From JAVBMB01 sp031552995 (GTDB lineage: Bacteria > Bacillota > Clostridia > Oscillospirales > Butyricicoccaceae): a stretch of 20,995 bases of DNA. The stretch is taken from positions 1-20,995 of the forward strand of contig JAVBMB010000034.1 of the NCBI GenBank assembly GCA_031552995.1, read 5' to 3'. Numbering within the stretch: position 1 is the first letter of the stretch; each line of letters begins with the position of its first letter. This document shows positions 1 to 8,119 of this stretch, piece after piece. The notes beneath the pieces are model-generated. The model was not told the origin of the DNA. It saw nothing but the letters and a program-made list of their open reading frames with translations, and searched no databases. Position numbers and translations under genes: made by a program.

Positions 1-588
1 AACGCGTCGCTGCTGCCGCTGCACGCACCCAAGCTTGCCGCCGCGCCGGCGCTAGAGCGAGTTATGGTAAAACTGAACGACGCCGGAACCATTGCCGAGG
101 GCCGCGCCGCACTAGAAGCCGCGCTAACTGTGCATTCCATGAGCGGCGGAGGCAAGAACATCCATTGGCGTTTGGGGCGCGGCGGCGGGGCGCTTATCAC
201 AGGTTTGACGGACTACATATCGCACGTATTCAAAGTGAAAACGCCGCTGACCGGAGAGCCGACGCGCCGCGGGATTGCGCTGGCCCGCGGCGTTTTTTTG
301 CACGTCGCCCCGCCTTTTGAATGGCCGTCGATGAGCGGTGATTTCGTATCGGACACCGGATTTTGCCTTGGATTGCGTGACCAGATTGGCGTGCTGTGCG
401 ACGGCACTGTTGTGCCGTGCTGCCTGGACAGCGAAGGTGCCGCCGCGCTGGGCAACCTGCTTGAATGCGATATTGAGAGCATTGCTTCTTCACATGCCGC
501 GCTCGAGATATATGACGGATTTTCCCGCCGTGTTGCCGCGCACCCGCTTTGCAAGCGCTGCTCATTCCGTACAAGATTCGGTCTGTAA
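1..588 (+). CDS. Radical SAM/SPASM domain protein, C-terminal part (5' truncated by window edge)
   Basis: The reading frame is open from base 1, so the start lies outside the window; the ATG at 64 is internal. The visible 195 residues hold the C-terminal auxiliary cluster region. Seen, counting from the ATG at 64: a Cys in 'GFCLGLRDQIG', then 'CDGTVVPCC', then 'LCKRCSFR' close to the end. This spacing is that of SPASM-type auxiliary 4Fe-4S ligands. The radical SAM CxxxCxxC motif would be upstream and cannot be checked here. Such proteins use S-adenosylmethionine and iron-sulfur clusters for radical chemistry, often on peptides or cofactors; the substrate is unknown. No clean terminator hairpin follows; 589-702 is AT-rich with T runs but holds no recognisable gene. 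Confidence 0.85.
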   Translation, partial: NASLLPLHAPKLAAAPALERVMVKLNDAGTIAEGRAALEAALTVHSMSGGGKNIHWRLGRGGGALITGLTDYISHVFKVKTPLTGEPTRRGIALARGVFLHVAPPFEWPSMSGDFVSDTGFCLGLRDQIGVLCDGTVVPCCLDSEGAAALGNLLECDIESIASSHAALEIYDGFSRRVAAHPLCKRCSFRTRFGL

Positions 589-702
589 CGCGCAGGCTGT
601 ATACAACGAATTATATCGCTGCTAAAACATGCTGCGCTGCTGCGGAAGTATATTTGCCTATTTTTGTCCTTTTATTTTTATATCAGTTTTTCGGGTTTAT
701 TA

Positions 703-731
703 TTGTCTTTTCTTTTTTGTGGTGATAGAAT
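703..731 (+). promoter_or_regulatory. Candidate sigma-70-type promoter for the hybrid kinase operon
   Basis: TTGTCT (703-708) and TAGAAT (726-731) are separated by 17 bases inside an AT-rich island that stands out from the GC-rich surroundings. The gap 589-827 otherwise holds no gene. Transcription would start near 738, about 90 bases before the kinase start codon. This is a visual match only. Confidence 0.45.
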
Positions 732-827
732 GGCTGTATATTGTTCTGATATTTCGAAATAATTACACGAATCCGCGGTTTATCAGGGCACAAAACGCGT
801 TATTCTGACGAGCTTTGGAGACTGCCG

Positions 828-3455
828 ATGTTTGCAGGCATAACAAATACATTATTTTTATTGACCGGCCGGGCGGCGTCATCGCAGGCACCGTCTGTTT
901 TGTGTCGCGCGGCGGCGAATCTGCCGGCCATTGCCTATGCCGATACGAACCCAGAGGCATACCGCCTTCAGGTGATACTTTTCTTCGTCGCCATCGCAAT
1001 GGTACTGATACTCGGTGTCAGCATCGCAATCATCGCCCGCAATTACATCCGTCTGCGCCAGACGCAAAAAAGCCTGCACACCGCCGAGGAAATGCTGGAA
1101 AAAGAACGCGCGCTAATCAGCGCCGAACGCAGGATGACTCTTGCCGTCGAGGCGAGCAAGGCCGGGATTTGGGAGTATCGATACGACAGAAAGCTGATGT
1201 ACTTTGACGGGCGCGTCGGGGAGCTGTACGGTATGAGTATGCCTTCACCGGTCTCTATTGATGAGTTCAATCGCCATATGGACCGAAATGTCCGCAATTT
1301 CAACCCGATATTCTTCTCTGCTCGGATAGAAAAAGCCGCAAACGACGGCATACAGCGAGTGACCGACTGCGTCGTATTTGGCGGTGAGGTCAAGTATGTG
1401 TCAAACAGCTACCGCGCCGAATATAATTGCTGCGGCGAGCTAATTTGCGTCATAGGCATGGCGACGGATATCACCGAGCTTGAAAAGGCGCGCCGAGCCG
1501 CCGAGGATTCGCTTGTCAAGCTCGAAGCCGTTATGGACAACATGCAGGGCGTCGTGTGGTTCGTCGACACTGCCCGTTTAGTCACAGTGTTCGGCGGCAC
1601 GTCTGTGTGGGGCATTACTCGCGAGCGCGCTCTGGGCAAGCCGGTGGGCGACGTGTATCCCAACGTACCGACGCTTGCAGAGGCCGTGGAAAACGCGTTT
1701 TCAACAGGCGAACAACAGAGGTTTTATTTGAATCTTGCCGAGGGGATATATGAAGACTGCCTCGTGACCCCCGTCAAGGACCGCAACGGCGAAACCGTCG
1801 GCGTCATCGGTCTCGAGGTCGACACATCCGAGCTGCACTGCGCGCAGGAGAAGCTGCAGCGCGCAATCGTCATAGCGGATGATGCCGCCCGGGCAAAAAC
1901 CGATTTTCTCTCTCGCATGAGCCACGGTATCCGCACACCGATGAACGCCGTCATAGGAATGGCAAAAATCGGCATGACCTCCCACGCGCTGGAAAAAAAG
2001 CAGTACTGCCTTGAAAAGGTCAGCGTCGCGGCGCAAAACCTGCTTGAACTGCTTAATCAGATACTCGACATGAGCAAAATCGAAGCGAATAAGATGGAGC
2101 TTTCGACGGCGGATTTTGATATGGAGAAATTGCTGTCCGAGGTGTGCAGCGCCATAGGCATGCGCGCCGATGAGAAAAAACAGCACCTGTCCGTTACATT
2201 CGACAGCAACTTCGACCGCATGTTTGTCGGCGACCGTCAGCGCCTGTCGCAGGTGATAACGAACCTGCTCAGCAACGCCGTAAAGTTTACGCCGGACGGC
2301 GGGCATATAAATGTCACTATTCACGAAAACAAAAGGCTTGAAGAGGTCTCGCAGATACAGATATCCGTAGCCGACAGCGGCATCGGCATCCCGCCGGACA
2401 GACAGGCCCGCCTGTTCACCCCGTTCGAACAGGGTGACGGCGATATTGCAAGGCAGTTTGGCGGCACAGGGCTTGGCCTTGCGATTGCGAAAAATATCAT
2501 CATCATGATGGGCGGCGATATATGGGTGGACAGCGAACCCGGTATCGGCACCACATTTACATTCACCGTCATGCTCAGGCGAAGCGCGCGGCCCAGCGCG
2601 TACGTCTCGCTCGACCCCGGCATCGACAAAGCAACGCTGCGCGTACTTGTGTGCGACGCCGCCGAGGATGTGCGCAGCTATTTTACGCATATCATGGCGT
2701 CGTATGGCATTGTATGTGATACGGCGGACTGCGGCGAGACCGCGGCCTCCGCTATCAGAGCGGCCTCGGGCGAGGGCCGGCCGTACAGCATAGCGTTTGT
2801 CGCGGGGCAGGAGCTTGCAGACGGCGGGGACGCCATCCGCCGCATCGAGGAGCTGCTAGGCCAGAGCGCAGTCGTCACCATGATGCCCGCCGTCGAATGG
2901 GCGGCAAGAGGAGACCCGGCGATGCCCGTCGCGCGCCATGCGCTGCAGAAGCCTCTGTTCCCGTCGGCAATCTTCAAGGTACTCAACACCGTGTTATGTT
3001 CGGGCAATGATGCCGAAGAACAGCAGCAGGCCGCCGCGCATGATTTTAGCGGCAAAACAATACTGCTTGTCGAGGATATCGACGTAAACCGCGAGATTGT
3101 CATCACATACCTTGAGGATACCCACGTCGGGATCGAAACGGCCGAAAACGGCCGTCAGGCGCTTGCGATGTTCAGCGGCGAGCCGGATAAATATGACCTT
3201 ATACTTATGGACGTACATATGCCGAACATGGACGGCTATGAGGCGACGATGCGCATACGCGCACTGCGGCACGAGCGCGCGCTGCGCGTTCCGATAATTG
3301 CCATGACTGCCAATGTGCTTAAAGACGATGTAGACAAATGCTTTGCCGTGGGCATGGATGACCATGTGGGCAAGCCTGTTGACATGAGCGACCTGCTTGC
3401 AAAGATTGAAAAATATATAAACGGCACGTCACGCTCTTTTAGAGCGGGTGTGTGA
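828..3455 (+). CDS. Membrane-anchored hybrid sensor histidine kinase (PAS-PAS-HisKA-HATPase-pseudoREC-REC)
   Basis: This 875-residue protein senses a signal and passes phosphate from its kinase core to its own receiver. Order: a short N-terminal segment, one membrane helix at about 47-70, two PAS-like regions (about 100-220 and 225-340; the first ends with a PAC-like 'GMATDITE'), HisKA with phospho-acceptor His366, and an ATPase domain with N box Asn483, 'DSGIGIP' from 517 and 'GGTGLGL' from 545. The first receiver-like domain (about 604-724) has no aspartate where the acceptor should be ('FVAGQ' near 657-661). The second (743-865) is canonical, with Asp795 and Lys849. Odd: the residue after the catalytic His is Gly367, not the usual Glu/Asp. 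The ATG at 828 has TTTGGAG at 814-820. The 3' end is 10 bases from the next gene. No DNA-binding output domain is present, so the partner is probably a separate protein. Confidence 0.93.
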   Translation: MFAGITNTLFLLTGRAASSQAPSVLCRAAANLPAIAYADTNPEAYRLQVILFFVAIAMVLILGVSIAIIARNYIRLRQTQKSLHTAEEMLEKERALISAERRMTLAVEASKAGIWEYRYDRKLMYFDGRVGELYGMSMPSPVSIDEFNRHMDRNVRNFNPIFFSARIEKAANDGIQRVTDCVVFGGEVKYVSNSYRAEYNCCGELICVIGMATDITELEKARRAAEDSLVKLEAVMDNMQGVVWFVDTARLVTVFGGTSVWGITRERALGKPVGDVYPNVPTLAEAVENAFSTGEQQRFYLNLAEGIYEDCLVTPVKDRNGETVGVIGLEVDTSELHCAQEKLQRAIVIADDAARAKTDFLSRMSHGIRTPMNAVIGMAKIGMTSHALEKKQYCLEKVSVAAQNLLELLNQILDMSKIEANKMELSTADFDMEKLLSEVCSAIGMRADEKKQHLSVTFDSNFDRMFVGDRQRLSQVITNLLSNAVKFTPDGGHINVTIHENKRLEEVSQIQISVADSGIGIPPDRQARLFTPFEQGDGDIARQFGGTGLGLAIAKNIIIMMGGDIWVDSEPGIGTTFTFTVMLRRSARPSAYVSLDPGIDKATLRVLVCDAAEDVRSYFTHIMASYGIVCDTADCGETAASAIRAASGEGRPYSIAFVAGQELADGGDAIRRIEELLGQSAVVTMMPAVEWAARGDPAMPVARHALQKPLFPSAIFKVLNTVLCSGNDAEEQQQAAAHDFSGKTILLVEDIDVNREIVITYLEDTHVGIETAENGRQALAMFSGEPDKYDLILMDVHMPNMDGYEATMRIRALRHERALRVPIIAMTANVLKDDVDKCFAVGMDDHVGKPVDMSDLLAKIEKYINGTSRSFRAGV

Positions 3456-3465
3456 GGAGGCCTTT

Positions 3466-3936
3466 ATGAGGAGAACCGACCGTCAGATTACCGATATCGC
3501 GCTGATAGAGGGCATAATTAGCAAATGTGAGGTATGCCATCTTGGGCTCTCGCTGGACAACAAGCCTTATGTCGTGCCGCTTAGCTACGGCTACACGCTG
3601 GAAAACGGCAGGCTGACGCTGTATTTCCACGGCGCGAAGCAGGGCAAGAAGCTTGATATCATCAGGGGCAACAGCTCGGCGTTTTTTGTCATTGACGGCG
3701 CGGTAAAGCTTGTATCTTCCGCAGACGCGTGTTCGTTTACAACCGAGTATGAAAGCGTCATGGGCGAGGGCACTGTGTCGATATGCGGCGACGGTGAAAA
3801 GGCGGCGGCGCTCGGCATTATTATGGCGCACTATGCGCCCGGCAAAGTGTTTGACTTCCCGCCGCAGGCCGTAAACGCGGTGGAGGTTTTGCGCTTTGAT
3901 GTCGACAGTTTTTCGGCCAAGGCGCTGAAGAAATAG
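3466..3936 (+). CDS. Pyridoxamine 5'-phosphate oxidase-like FMN-binding protein
   Basis: This 156-residue protein is of the small split-barrel flavin-binding type often annotated as NimA-like or pyridoxamine oxidase-related. Seen: 'YVVPLSYGY' at about 35-43 and 'LYFHGAKQGKKLD' at about 52-64. The latter is the phosphate/FMN-contact block of the family. Family members bind FMN or related cofactors; whether this one is an enzyme is unknown. An in-frame GTG at 3448 overlaps the kinase stop, but the ATG at 3466 is preferred because GAGGAGG (3454-3460) sits 5 bases ahead of it. It is probably co-transcribed with the kinase, 10 bases upstream, which hints at a redox or flavin link to that sensor (inference). 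Confidence 0.85.
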   Translation: MRRTDRQITDIALIEGIISKCEVCHLGLSLDNKPYVVPLSYGYTLENGRLTLYFHGAKQGKKLDIIRGNSSAFFVIDGAVKLVSSADACSFTTEYESVMGEGTVSICGDGEKAAALGIIMAHYAPGKVFDFPPQAVNAVEVLRFDVDSFSAKALKK

Positions 3937-3979
3937 CTCTGCCCCTGCGTGAAAAAACGTCCGCGACAATAAAGCAATC

Positions 3980-4012
3980 AAAAAGCAGGAGACACGAAAG
4001 CCGTGTCTCCTG
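3980..4012 (-). terminator. Intrinsic terminator for the carboxypeptidase gene (possibly bidirectional)
   Basis: A perfect 11-bp stem (3986-3996 with 4002-4012) has a 5-base loop. Read on the minus strand it is followed by CTTTTTG (T run at 3980-3984). It lies about 100 bases beyond the dacF-like stop. On the plus strand it is followed only by TCTCTAT, so it may also slow transcription from the kinase operon. Confidence 0.75.
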
Positions 4013-4081
4013 TCTCTATACCATTTCAGCGTGAGCATGGCATCTGCAGGCTAATTGAGCCGATTCACTATCATCGCCCAC

Positions 4082-4110
4082 CCCCGACAAAACCGGGGCG
4101 GATTCTTTTT
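4082..4110 (+). terminator. Weak intrinsic terminator candidate, plus strand
   Basis: A short CCCCG/CGGGG stem (4082-4086 with 4094-4098) with an A-rich loop is followed six bases later by TTTTT at 4106-4110, just short of the converging carboxypeptidase stop. The stem is short, so the call is tentative. Confidence 0.35.
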
Positions 4111-4112
4111 GC

Positions 4113-5417
4113 CTATTGGCGGTATTTGCCCCCGTAGCGCTGCTTCCTCTTGCGCCTGCGTCGGTTGACAATTATGACATACACGACAAAGATTAGTATC
4201 AGCGCCACGACGGCGGCCACAATTATCTTGAATGTCGTACTGCTGATGAACGTCGTCACCCTGTCGATTACATACAGCACCTCGGACCGCTCTATGTCCT
4301 CCGAGGCGAGCAGTTCTACAGTGCCGTATTTTTTGCCGTTTACCTTGTAAATAACCTCAAGCGTGCCCAGCACCTGACCCTTTTCAACCGGCGCGTCGAC
4401 GCCGTCCTCTACCTTGTAGCGCAGCTCAAGGTCCTCATAGGAAAAATCTGCCGGCAGCAGCGCCACAATGCCCTCGGCCGGCTGAAGCTTCACGGCGTCG
4501 CGGTCGGCCGCAAGGCGAACCGGCACCTCGCATATCGGGTCGGATGTCTTAAGCATCACCTGCATCGAGAAGTTTTTCTTAGCATAGTCAAACAGCTTTA
4601 TCGTCTCGGTAAAGCTGCCCATGTTGCCGTCGGCATCGGTGGCCGCACCCAAAATTACAGTGTAGTACGACAAATCATCCACATTAATCGCCGAAGCGAG
4701 GCACAGCCCGGCCGGTGTAGTCGACCCCGTCTTGATGCCGATAGTGCCCTCGTACCGGTATTTATTCGTACTCTGAATACTAAGCATGTAGTTCGTCGCA
4801 TACTTGCGCGTTGTCTGCGCGTGCTTGTTCGTAACGGGAAGCACAATTTCTGTCCCGGCAACTATGCGCGCAAACTCGCTGTTCTTCATGGCGTACTGCG
4901 ACAAAATGACAATGTCGCGCGCCGTAGTATAGTGGTTTTCGTCATGCAACCCGTTCGGGTTGACAAAATGCGTATCGTTCATGCCAAGCTCGCGCGCCTT
5001 GCTGTTCATCAGGTCCACAAACGCGGCCTCTGAGCCGGCTATGTGCTCGGCCAGAGCATTGGCGGCGTCATTGCCCGACGCAATAAGCAGGTATTCGACA
5101 AGCGTCAGGAAGTTTATCTCCTCGCCGGCTACAAGGTATACCGAGCTGCCGCGCTCGGCAAGCCCTTTTGTCGCCGCGGTCGACACGACGACGGTACTTG
5201 TAGGGTCGCCAAGCTCAAGCGCCAGTATACCGGTCATCATCTTTGTGATGCTTGCGGGGTACAGCCTTTCGTCGGCGTTCATTTCAAAAAGTGTCTCGCC
5301 GGTGGTGTGCTCCACAAGAATCGCGGCCTTTGCGTTTATCGTCGGAGCCTCGACGGCAAAAACAACGGAGGGCAGCAACAGCAGACAGGCGACAAAGCAG
5401 GCAATTCTTTTAAACAT
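4113..5417 (-). CDS. dacF: D-alanyl-D-alanine carboxypeptidase (peptidase S11, DacF/PBP5 type)
   Basis: This 434-residue enzyme trims the terminal D-alanine from peptidoglycan stem peptides outside the membrane. It has an N-terminal signal peptide (about 1-22, ending 'VFAVEA') and all three penicillin-binding motifs: Ser56-x-x-Lys59 ('SITK'), Ser114-Gly-Asn116 and Lys229-Thr-Gly231. A C-terminal beta domain (about 285-385) follows, then a true membrane helix at about 398-417 and a basic tail ('RRRRKRKQR'). A membrane helix with a positively charged tail is more substantial than the amphipathic anchor of classical PBP5. The start is supported by AGGAGGGAG (5422-5430) just upstream. The gene is alone and divergent from the comEA-like operon; the 198-base gap shows no convincing promoter pair on either strand. 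The symbol is by family, not by proven orthology. Confidence 0.93.
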   Translation of the reverse strand: MFKRIACFVACLLLLPSVVFAVEAPTINAKAAILVEHTTGETLFEMNADERLYPASITKMMTGILALELGDPTSTVVVSTAATKGLAERGSSVYLVAGEEINFLTLVEYLLIASGNDAANALAEHIAGSEAAFVDLMNSKARELGMNDTHFVNPNGLHDENHYTTARDIVILSQYAMKNSEFARIVAGTEIVLPVTNKHAQTTRKYATNYMLSIQSTNKYRYEGTIGIKTGSTTPAGLCLASAINVDDLSYYTVILGAATDADGNMGSFTETIKLFDYAKKNFSMQVMLKTSDPICEVPVRLAADRDAVKLQPAEGIVALLPADFSYEDLELRYKVEDGVDAPVEKGQVLGTLEVIYKVNGKKYGTVELLASEDIERSEVLYVIDRVTTFISSTTFKIIVAAVVALILIFVVYVIIVNRRRRKRKQRYGGKYRQ

Positions 5418-5615
5418 TTTTCTCCCTCCTGATGTTTTTTATCAAATAATATGGTATGATTACTGTACAGTTGACGGGTTATGGCGGTTAAGGGTTTCAT
5501 TCATTCGCGGCAAAACACGGCTATAAAGCAATTTTAACAAATTGCGACATGGATTTCAACCATTACGCCAAAAATGAATTAATCAACCTGTAAAACACAG
5601 ACGTGAGGTCGAACC

Positions 5616-5987
5616 ATGAAAAAAACCGTAACGTTGCTTTGCTGCGCGCTGATTCTGCTGACGCTCGGCATATCTGCCGGGAGGTACTCCGTTCTGTCCG
5701 TGGGTGCGGTGGTCAGCGGAAGCTCCGGACATGCCGCTCTGCCCCCGATAACAACATATGCGGCGCTCTCGGCGCAGACAAGCGATGTTCCGGTAAAAAT
5801 CAACATCAATACCGCGAGCGCGCAGCAGCTGGACGAGCTGCCCGGAATCGGGGAGGCAATATCCCGTCGCATCGTTGAATACCGCCGGCAAAACGGGGAG
5901 TTTGAGTCTTTGGAAGAGCTCATGGCAGTCAGTGGAATCGGTGAAAGCCTTTTTGCAAAGATTAAAGCATATATTACACTGGAATAA
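5616..5987 (+). CDS. ComEA-like helix-hairpin-helix protein, secreted or membrane-anchored
   Basis: This 123-residue protein has a hydrophobic N-terminus (about 4-20), a low-complexity linker, and a paired helix-hairpin-helix DNA-binding domain from about 60: 'ININTAS' followed by 'LPGIGE' (75-80) and 'VSGIGE' (105-110). The family binds double-stranded DNA at the cell surface during competence (ComEA). The SLBB domain that precedes HhH in classical Gram-positive ComEA is absent, so this is a short form. GTGAGGT at 5603-5609 supports the ATG. It is first in a run with a two-component pair (40 bases to the next gene), which is unusual company for a DNA-uptake protein. Confidence 0.85.
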   Translation: MKKTVTLLCCALILLTLGISAGRYSVLSVGAVVSGSSGHAALPPITTYAALSAQTSDVPVKININTASAQQLDELPGIGEAISRRIVEYRRQNGEFESLEELMAVSGIGESLFAKIKAYITLE

Positions 5988-6027
5988 CTACAGGGCATCG
6001 CGCCCGGGAGTATTGGAGGGGACCAAT

Positions 6028-6726
6028 TTGAAAATACTTGTTGTAGACGACGAGAAACTGCTTGTCAAGGGTATCAAGTTCAACCTGGAAAATGACGGCT
6101 ATCAAGTTGACGGCGCGTATGACGGCAGCGCCGCGCTCAGCATGTTCCGCGAAAACTCATACGACCTGATAATCCTGGACCTTATGCTGCCCGGCATAGA
6201 CGGGCTTACTATCTGCCGCAAAATCCGCGAGAGCTCGAATGTGCCGATAATCATGCTGACCGCAAAAAGCGAGGGCAGCGACAAGCTTATCGGCTTCGAG
6301 TACGGCGCGGACGACTATGTCACAAAGCCGTTTGACATCCTTGAGCTTAAAGCGCGCATACGCGTTATACTCAAGCGCGCCGGCGGGGAAAAAAGCAAGG
6401 AGAGCACAATGCAGTGCGGTCATATTGTCATCGACAATTTGCAGCGCACCGCCTACTCAAACGACAAGCCTGTCGAGCTTACGGCCAAGGAGTTCGATTT
6501 GCTCGTCATGCTGATGAAAAACCCGGGACGCGTATTTTCGCGCGATAACCTGCTTAACAGTGTCTGGGGCTACGAATATCCGGGCGATATCCGCACGGTA
6601 GATGTACATATCCGCCGCCTGCGCGAAAAACTGGAGGAGGACGACGCCAACCCCGAGTACATCCTCACTAAATGGGGGGTAGGATACTATTTCAAGGCTC
6701 AGCAGGAGGCTAAGGCTGTCAAGTAG
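6028..6726 (+). CDS. OmpR/PhoB-family response regulator
   Basis: This 232-residue transcription factor has a receiver domain (1-118) with Asp7/Asp8, phospho-acceptor Asp51 in 'LDLMLPGIDG', Thr78 and Lys100. A winged-helix DNA-binding domain follows (about 130-225), with the characteristic 'LTAKEFDLL' and 'RTVDVHIRRLREKL'. The frame is open further upstream to 5875, but that stretch overlaps the comEA-like gene in another frame. The true start is taken as TTG 6028: GGAGGGG at 6015-6021 lies 6 bases ahead, and the protein then begins 'MKILVVDDE' as the family does. Its partner is the overlapping kinase downstream. The closest well-known layouts are PhoP/WalR-type pairs; the regulated genes are unknown. 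Confidence 0.95.
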   Translation: MKILVVDDEKLLVKGIKFNLENDGYQVDGAYDGSAALSMFRENSYDLIILDLMLPGIDGLTICRKIRESSNVPIIMLTAKSEGSDKLIGFEYGADDYVTKPFDILELKARIRVILKRAGGEKSKESTMQCGHIVIDNLQRTAYSNDKPVELTAKEFDLLVMLMKNPGRVFSRDNLLNSVWGYEYPGDIRTVDVHIRRLREKLEEDDANPEYILTKWGVGYYFKAQQEAKAVK

Positions 6727-8119
6727 CCTTCGTTTTAAAATAGCGTTTGCGTTTGCCGTGGTGTTGGCGGCAGCGCTTCTTGTGTTGAATATATATCCTG
6801 TTCAAATCGTGCGTATGCAGATGATAACCTCTGCCGAAAGCGACATGCTCTCGGCAGCGCAGACGCTGTCGTCCGCCCTGTCCGGCTACCCCGGATTGCG
6901 TGAGAGCGCCGACGCGGTCATCACATTCTTTCGCGATGTAGTTCAGGGCAAGCGTGTGCTGATATCCGACGACCGCGGCATAATAATATACGACAGCTTC
7001 AAGGCGTCAAGCTTCCTCGGCAAGCTGCTTGTCTCGCCGGAGCTTATGTCCGCGCTTGAGGGGTACGACACGCCGAGCTGCACATACACGGCCGAGGTGT
7101 TTGAAAACCGCGCCGCCGCGCCGGTCGTCAGGGAGGGTGTGATTGTCGGCGCCGTGTATCTGCTGCAGACCGACACCGATAACCCTACGCTGCTCGAGTC
7201 GATTCGCCTTGATATGATAAGGATTACCGTCATTTCGCTGCTTCTGTTCGTCAGCGGCGTCATGGTGTTCAACGTCGCACTCGGCCGCCGGTTCGACAGG
7301 CTTATGCGCGGCATAGAGGCTGTCGGCGGCGGAGACTATGACCACAGGATTGATATGGGCGGCTCGGACGAGCTGTCTGACATCGCGACGCGCTTCAACG
7401 AGCTTAGCGTTAAGCTGAAAACGACGGAGGAGGCACGCCGCCGCTTTGTGTCCGACGCCTCGCACGAGCTTAAGACGCCGCTGGCGTCGATAAAACTGCT
7501 GTCCGACTCTATTGAGCAGAACGCCAATGTGAGCGAAGGTGACATGCGCGAGTTTGTTCACGATATCGGCGATGAAATACAGCGGCTTATACGCATATCA
7601 GAAAGCCTTCTGTCGCTCACACGGCTCGACTCGGTGCCTGAGCCGGAGCTTATAGCCTGCGAGCTCGGCCGGCAGATACGCAAGAGCGCAGAGCTGTTGC
7701 GCGGAAGCTGCGAACACTACATGGTCACGCTTGTTCTCGACATCGACGGCGAATACTTCGCCCTCGGCACAAATGACGGCATATTCCACATCACATTTAA
7801 TCTGCTTGAAAACGCGATAAAATATAACCGGCCGGGCGGCGAAGTGCGGGTTTCTCTTTCGCTGGACGGCGAGCATGTAATAATGGCTGTCGCCGACAAC
7901 GGCATCGGCATACCGGATGATGAGCTGAATATGATATTCGACCGGTTCTACCGCGTCGACAAGACAAGGTCGAGGGAGACCGGAGGCACCGGCCTCGGCC
8001 TGTCGATTGTCAGCGAGTGGGCCGGCAAGCTGAACGGCGTCGTTGAGGTCGAAAGCCGTCTCGGCAAGGGCACGGTGTTCCGCATCCGTCTTCCGCGCGC
8101 GAGGGGGGTGGAGCAATGA
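6716..8119 (+). CDS. Membrane sensor histidine kinase (HAMP-HisKA-HATPase), partner of the upstream regulator
   Basis: This kinase has two membrane helices (about 10-27 and 166-188, counted from the proposed start), an extracytoplasmic sensor domain of about 135 residues, HAMP (about 189-235), HisKA with His250 in 'SHELKTPL', and an ATPase domain with 'NLLENAIKY', 'DNGIGIP' and 'GGTGLGLSI'. Start choice: GTG 6758 lacks a ribosome binding site and would cut into the first membrane helix. The same frame is open back to CTG 6716, exactly 6 bases after AGGAGG (6704-6709). This gives 'MSSSLRFKIAFAFAVV', a normal kinase N-terminus, and an 11-base overlap with the regulator. CTG starts are rare, so this is an inference; 6758 is the conservative fallback. 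The stop overlaps the next ATG by 4 bases. Confidence 0.93.
   Translation: MSSSLRFKIAFAFAVVLAAALLVLNIYPVQIVRMQMITSAESDMLSAAQTLSSALSGYPGLRESADAVITFFRDVVQGKRVLISDDRGIIIYDSFKASSFLGKLLVSPELMSALEGYDTPSCTYTAEVFENRAAAPVVREGVIVGAVYLLQTDTDNPTLLESIRLDMIRITVISLLLFVSGVMVFNVALGRRFDRLMRGIEAVGGGDYDHRIDMGGSDELSDIATRFNELSVKLKTTEEARRRFVSDASHELKTPLASIKLLSDSIEQNANVSEGDMREFVHDIGDEIQRLIRISESLLSLTRLDSVPEPELIACELGRQIRKSAELLRGSCEHYMVTLVLDIDGEYFALGTNDGIFHITFNLLENAIKYNRPGGEVRVSLSLDGEHVIMAVADNGIGIPDDELNMIFDRFYRVDKTRSRETGGTGLGLSIVSEWAGKLNGVVEVESRLGKGTVFRIRLPRARGVEQ

Noticed and set aside
1701..2690. Long 329-codon minus-strand frame inside the hybrid kinase
   Set aside because: It is a shadow of the kinase coding strand: no family resemblance, no ribosome binding site, and a real conserved gene lies opposite.
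5431..5510. TTGACG at 5471-5476 as a promoter for the comEA-like operon
   Set aside because: No acceptable -10 box lies 16-18 bases downstream on the plus strand.
5875..6027. Upstream extension of the response regulator reading frame
   Set aside because: It overlaps the comEA-like gene in another frame, lacks receiver homology, and the TTG at 6028 has a well-placed ribosome binding site.
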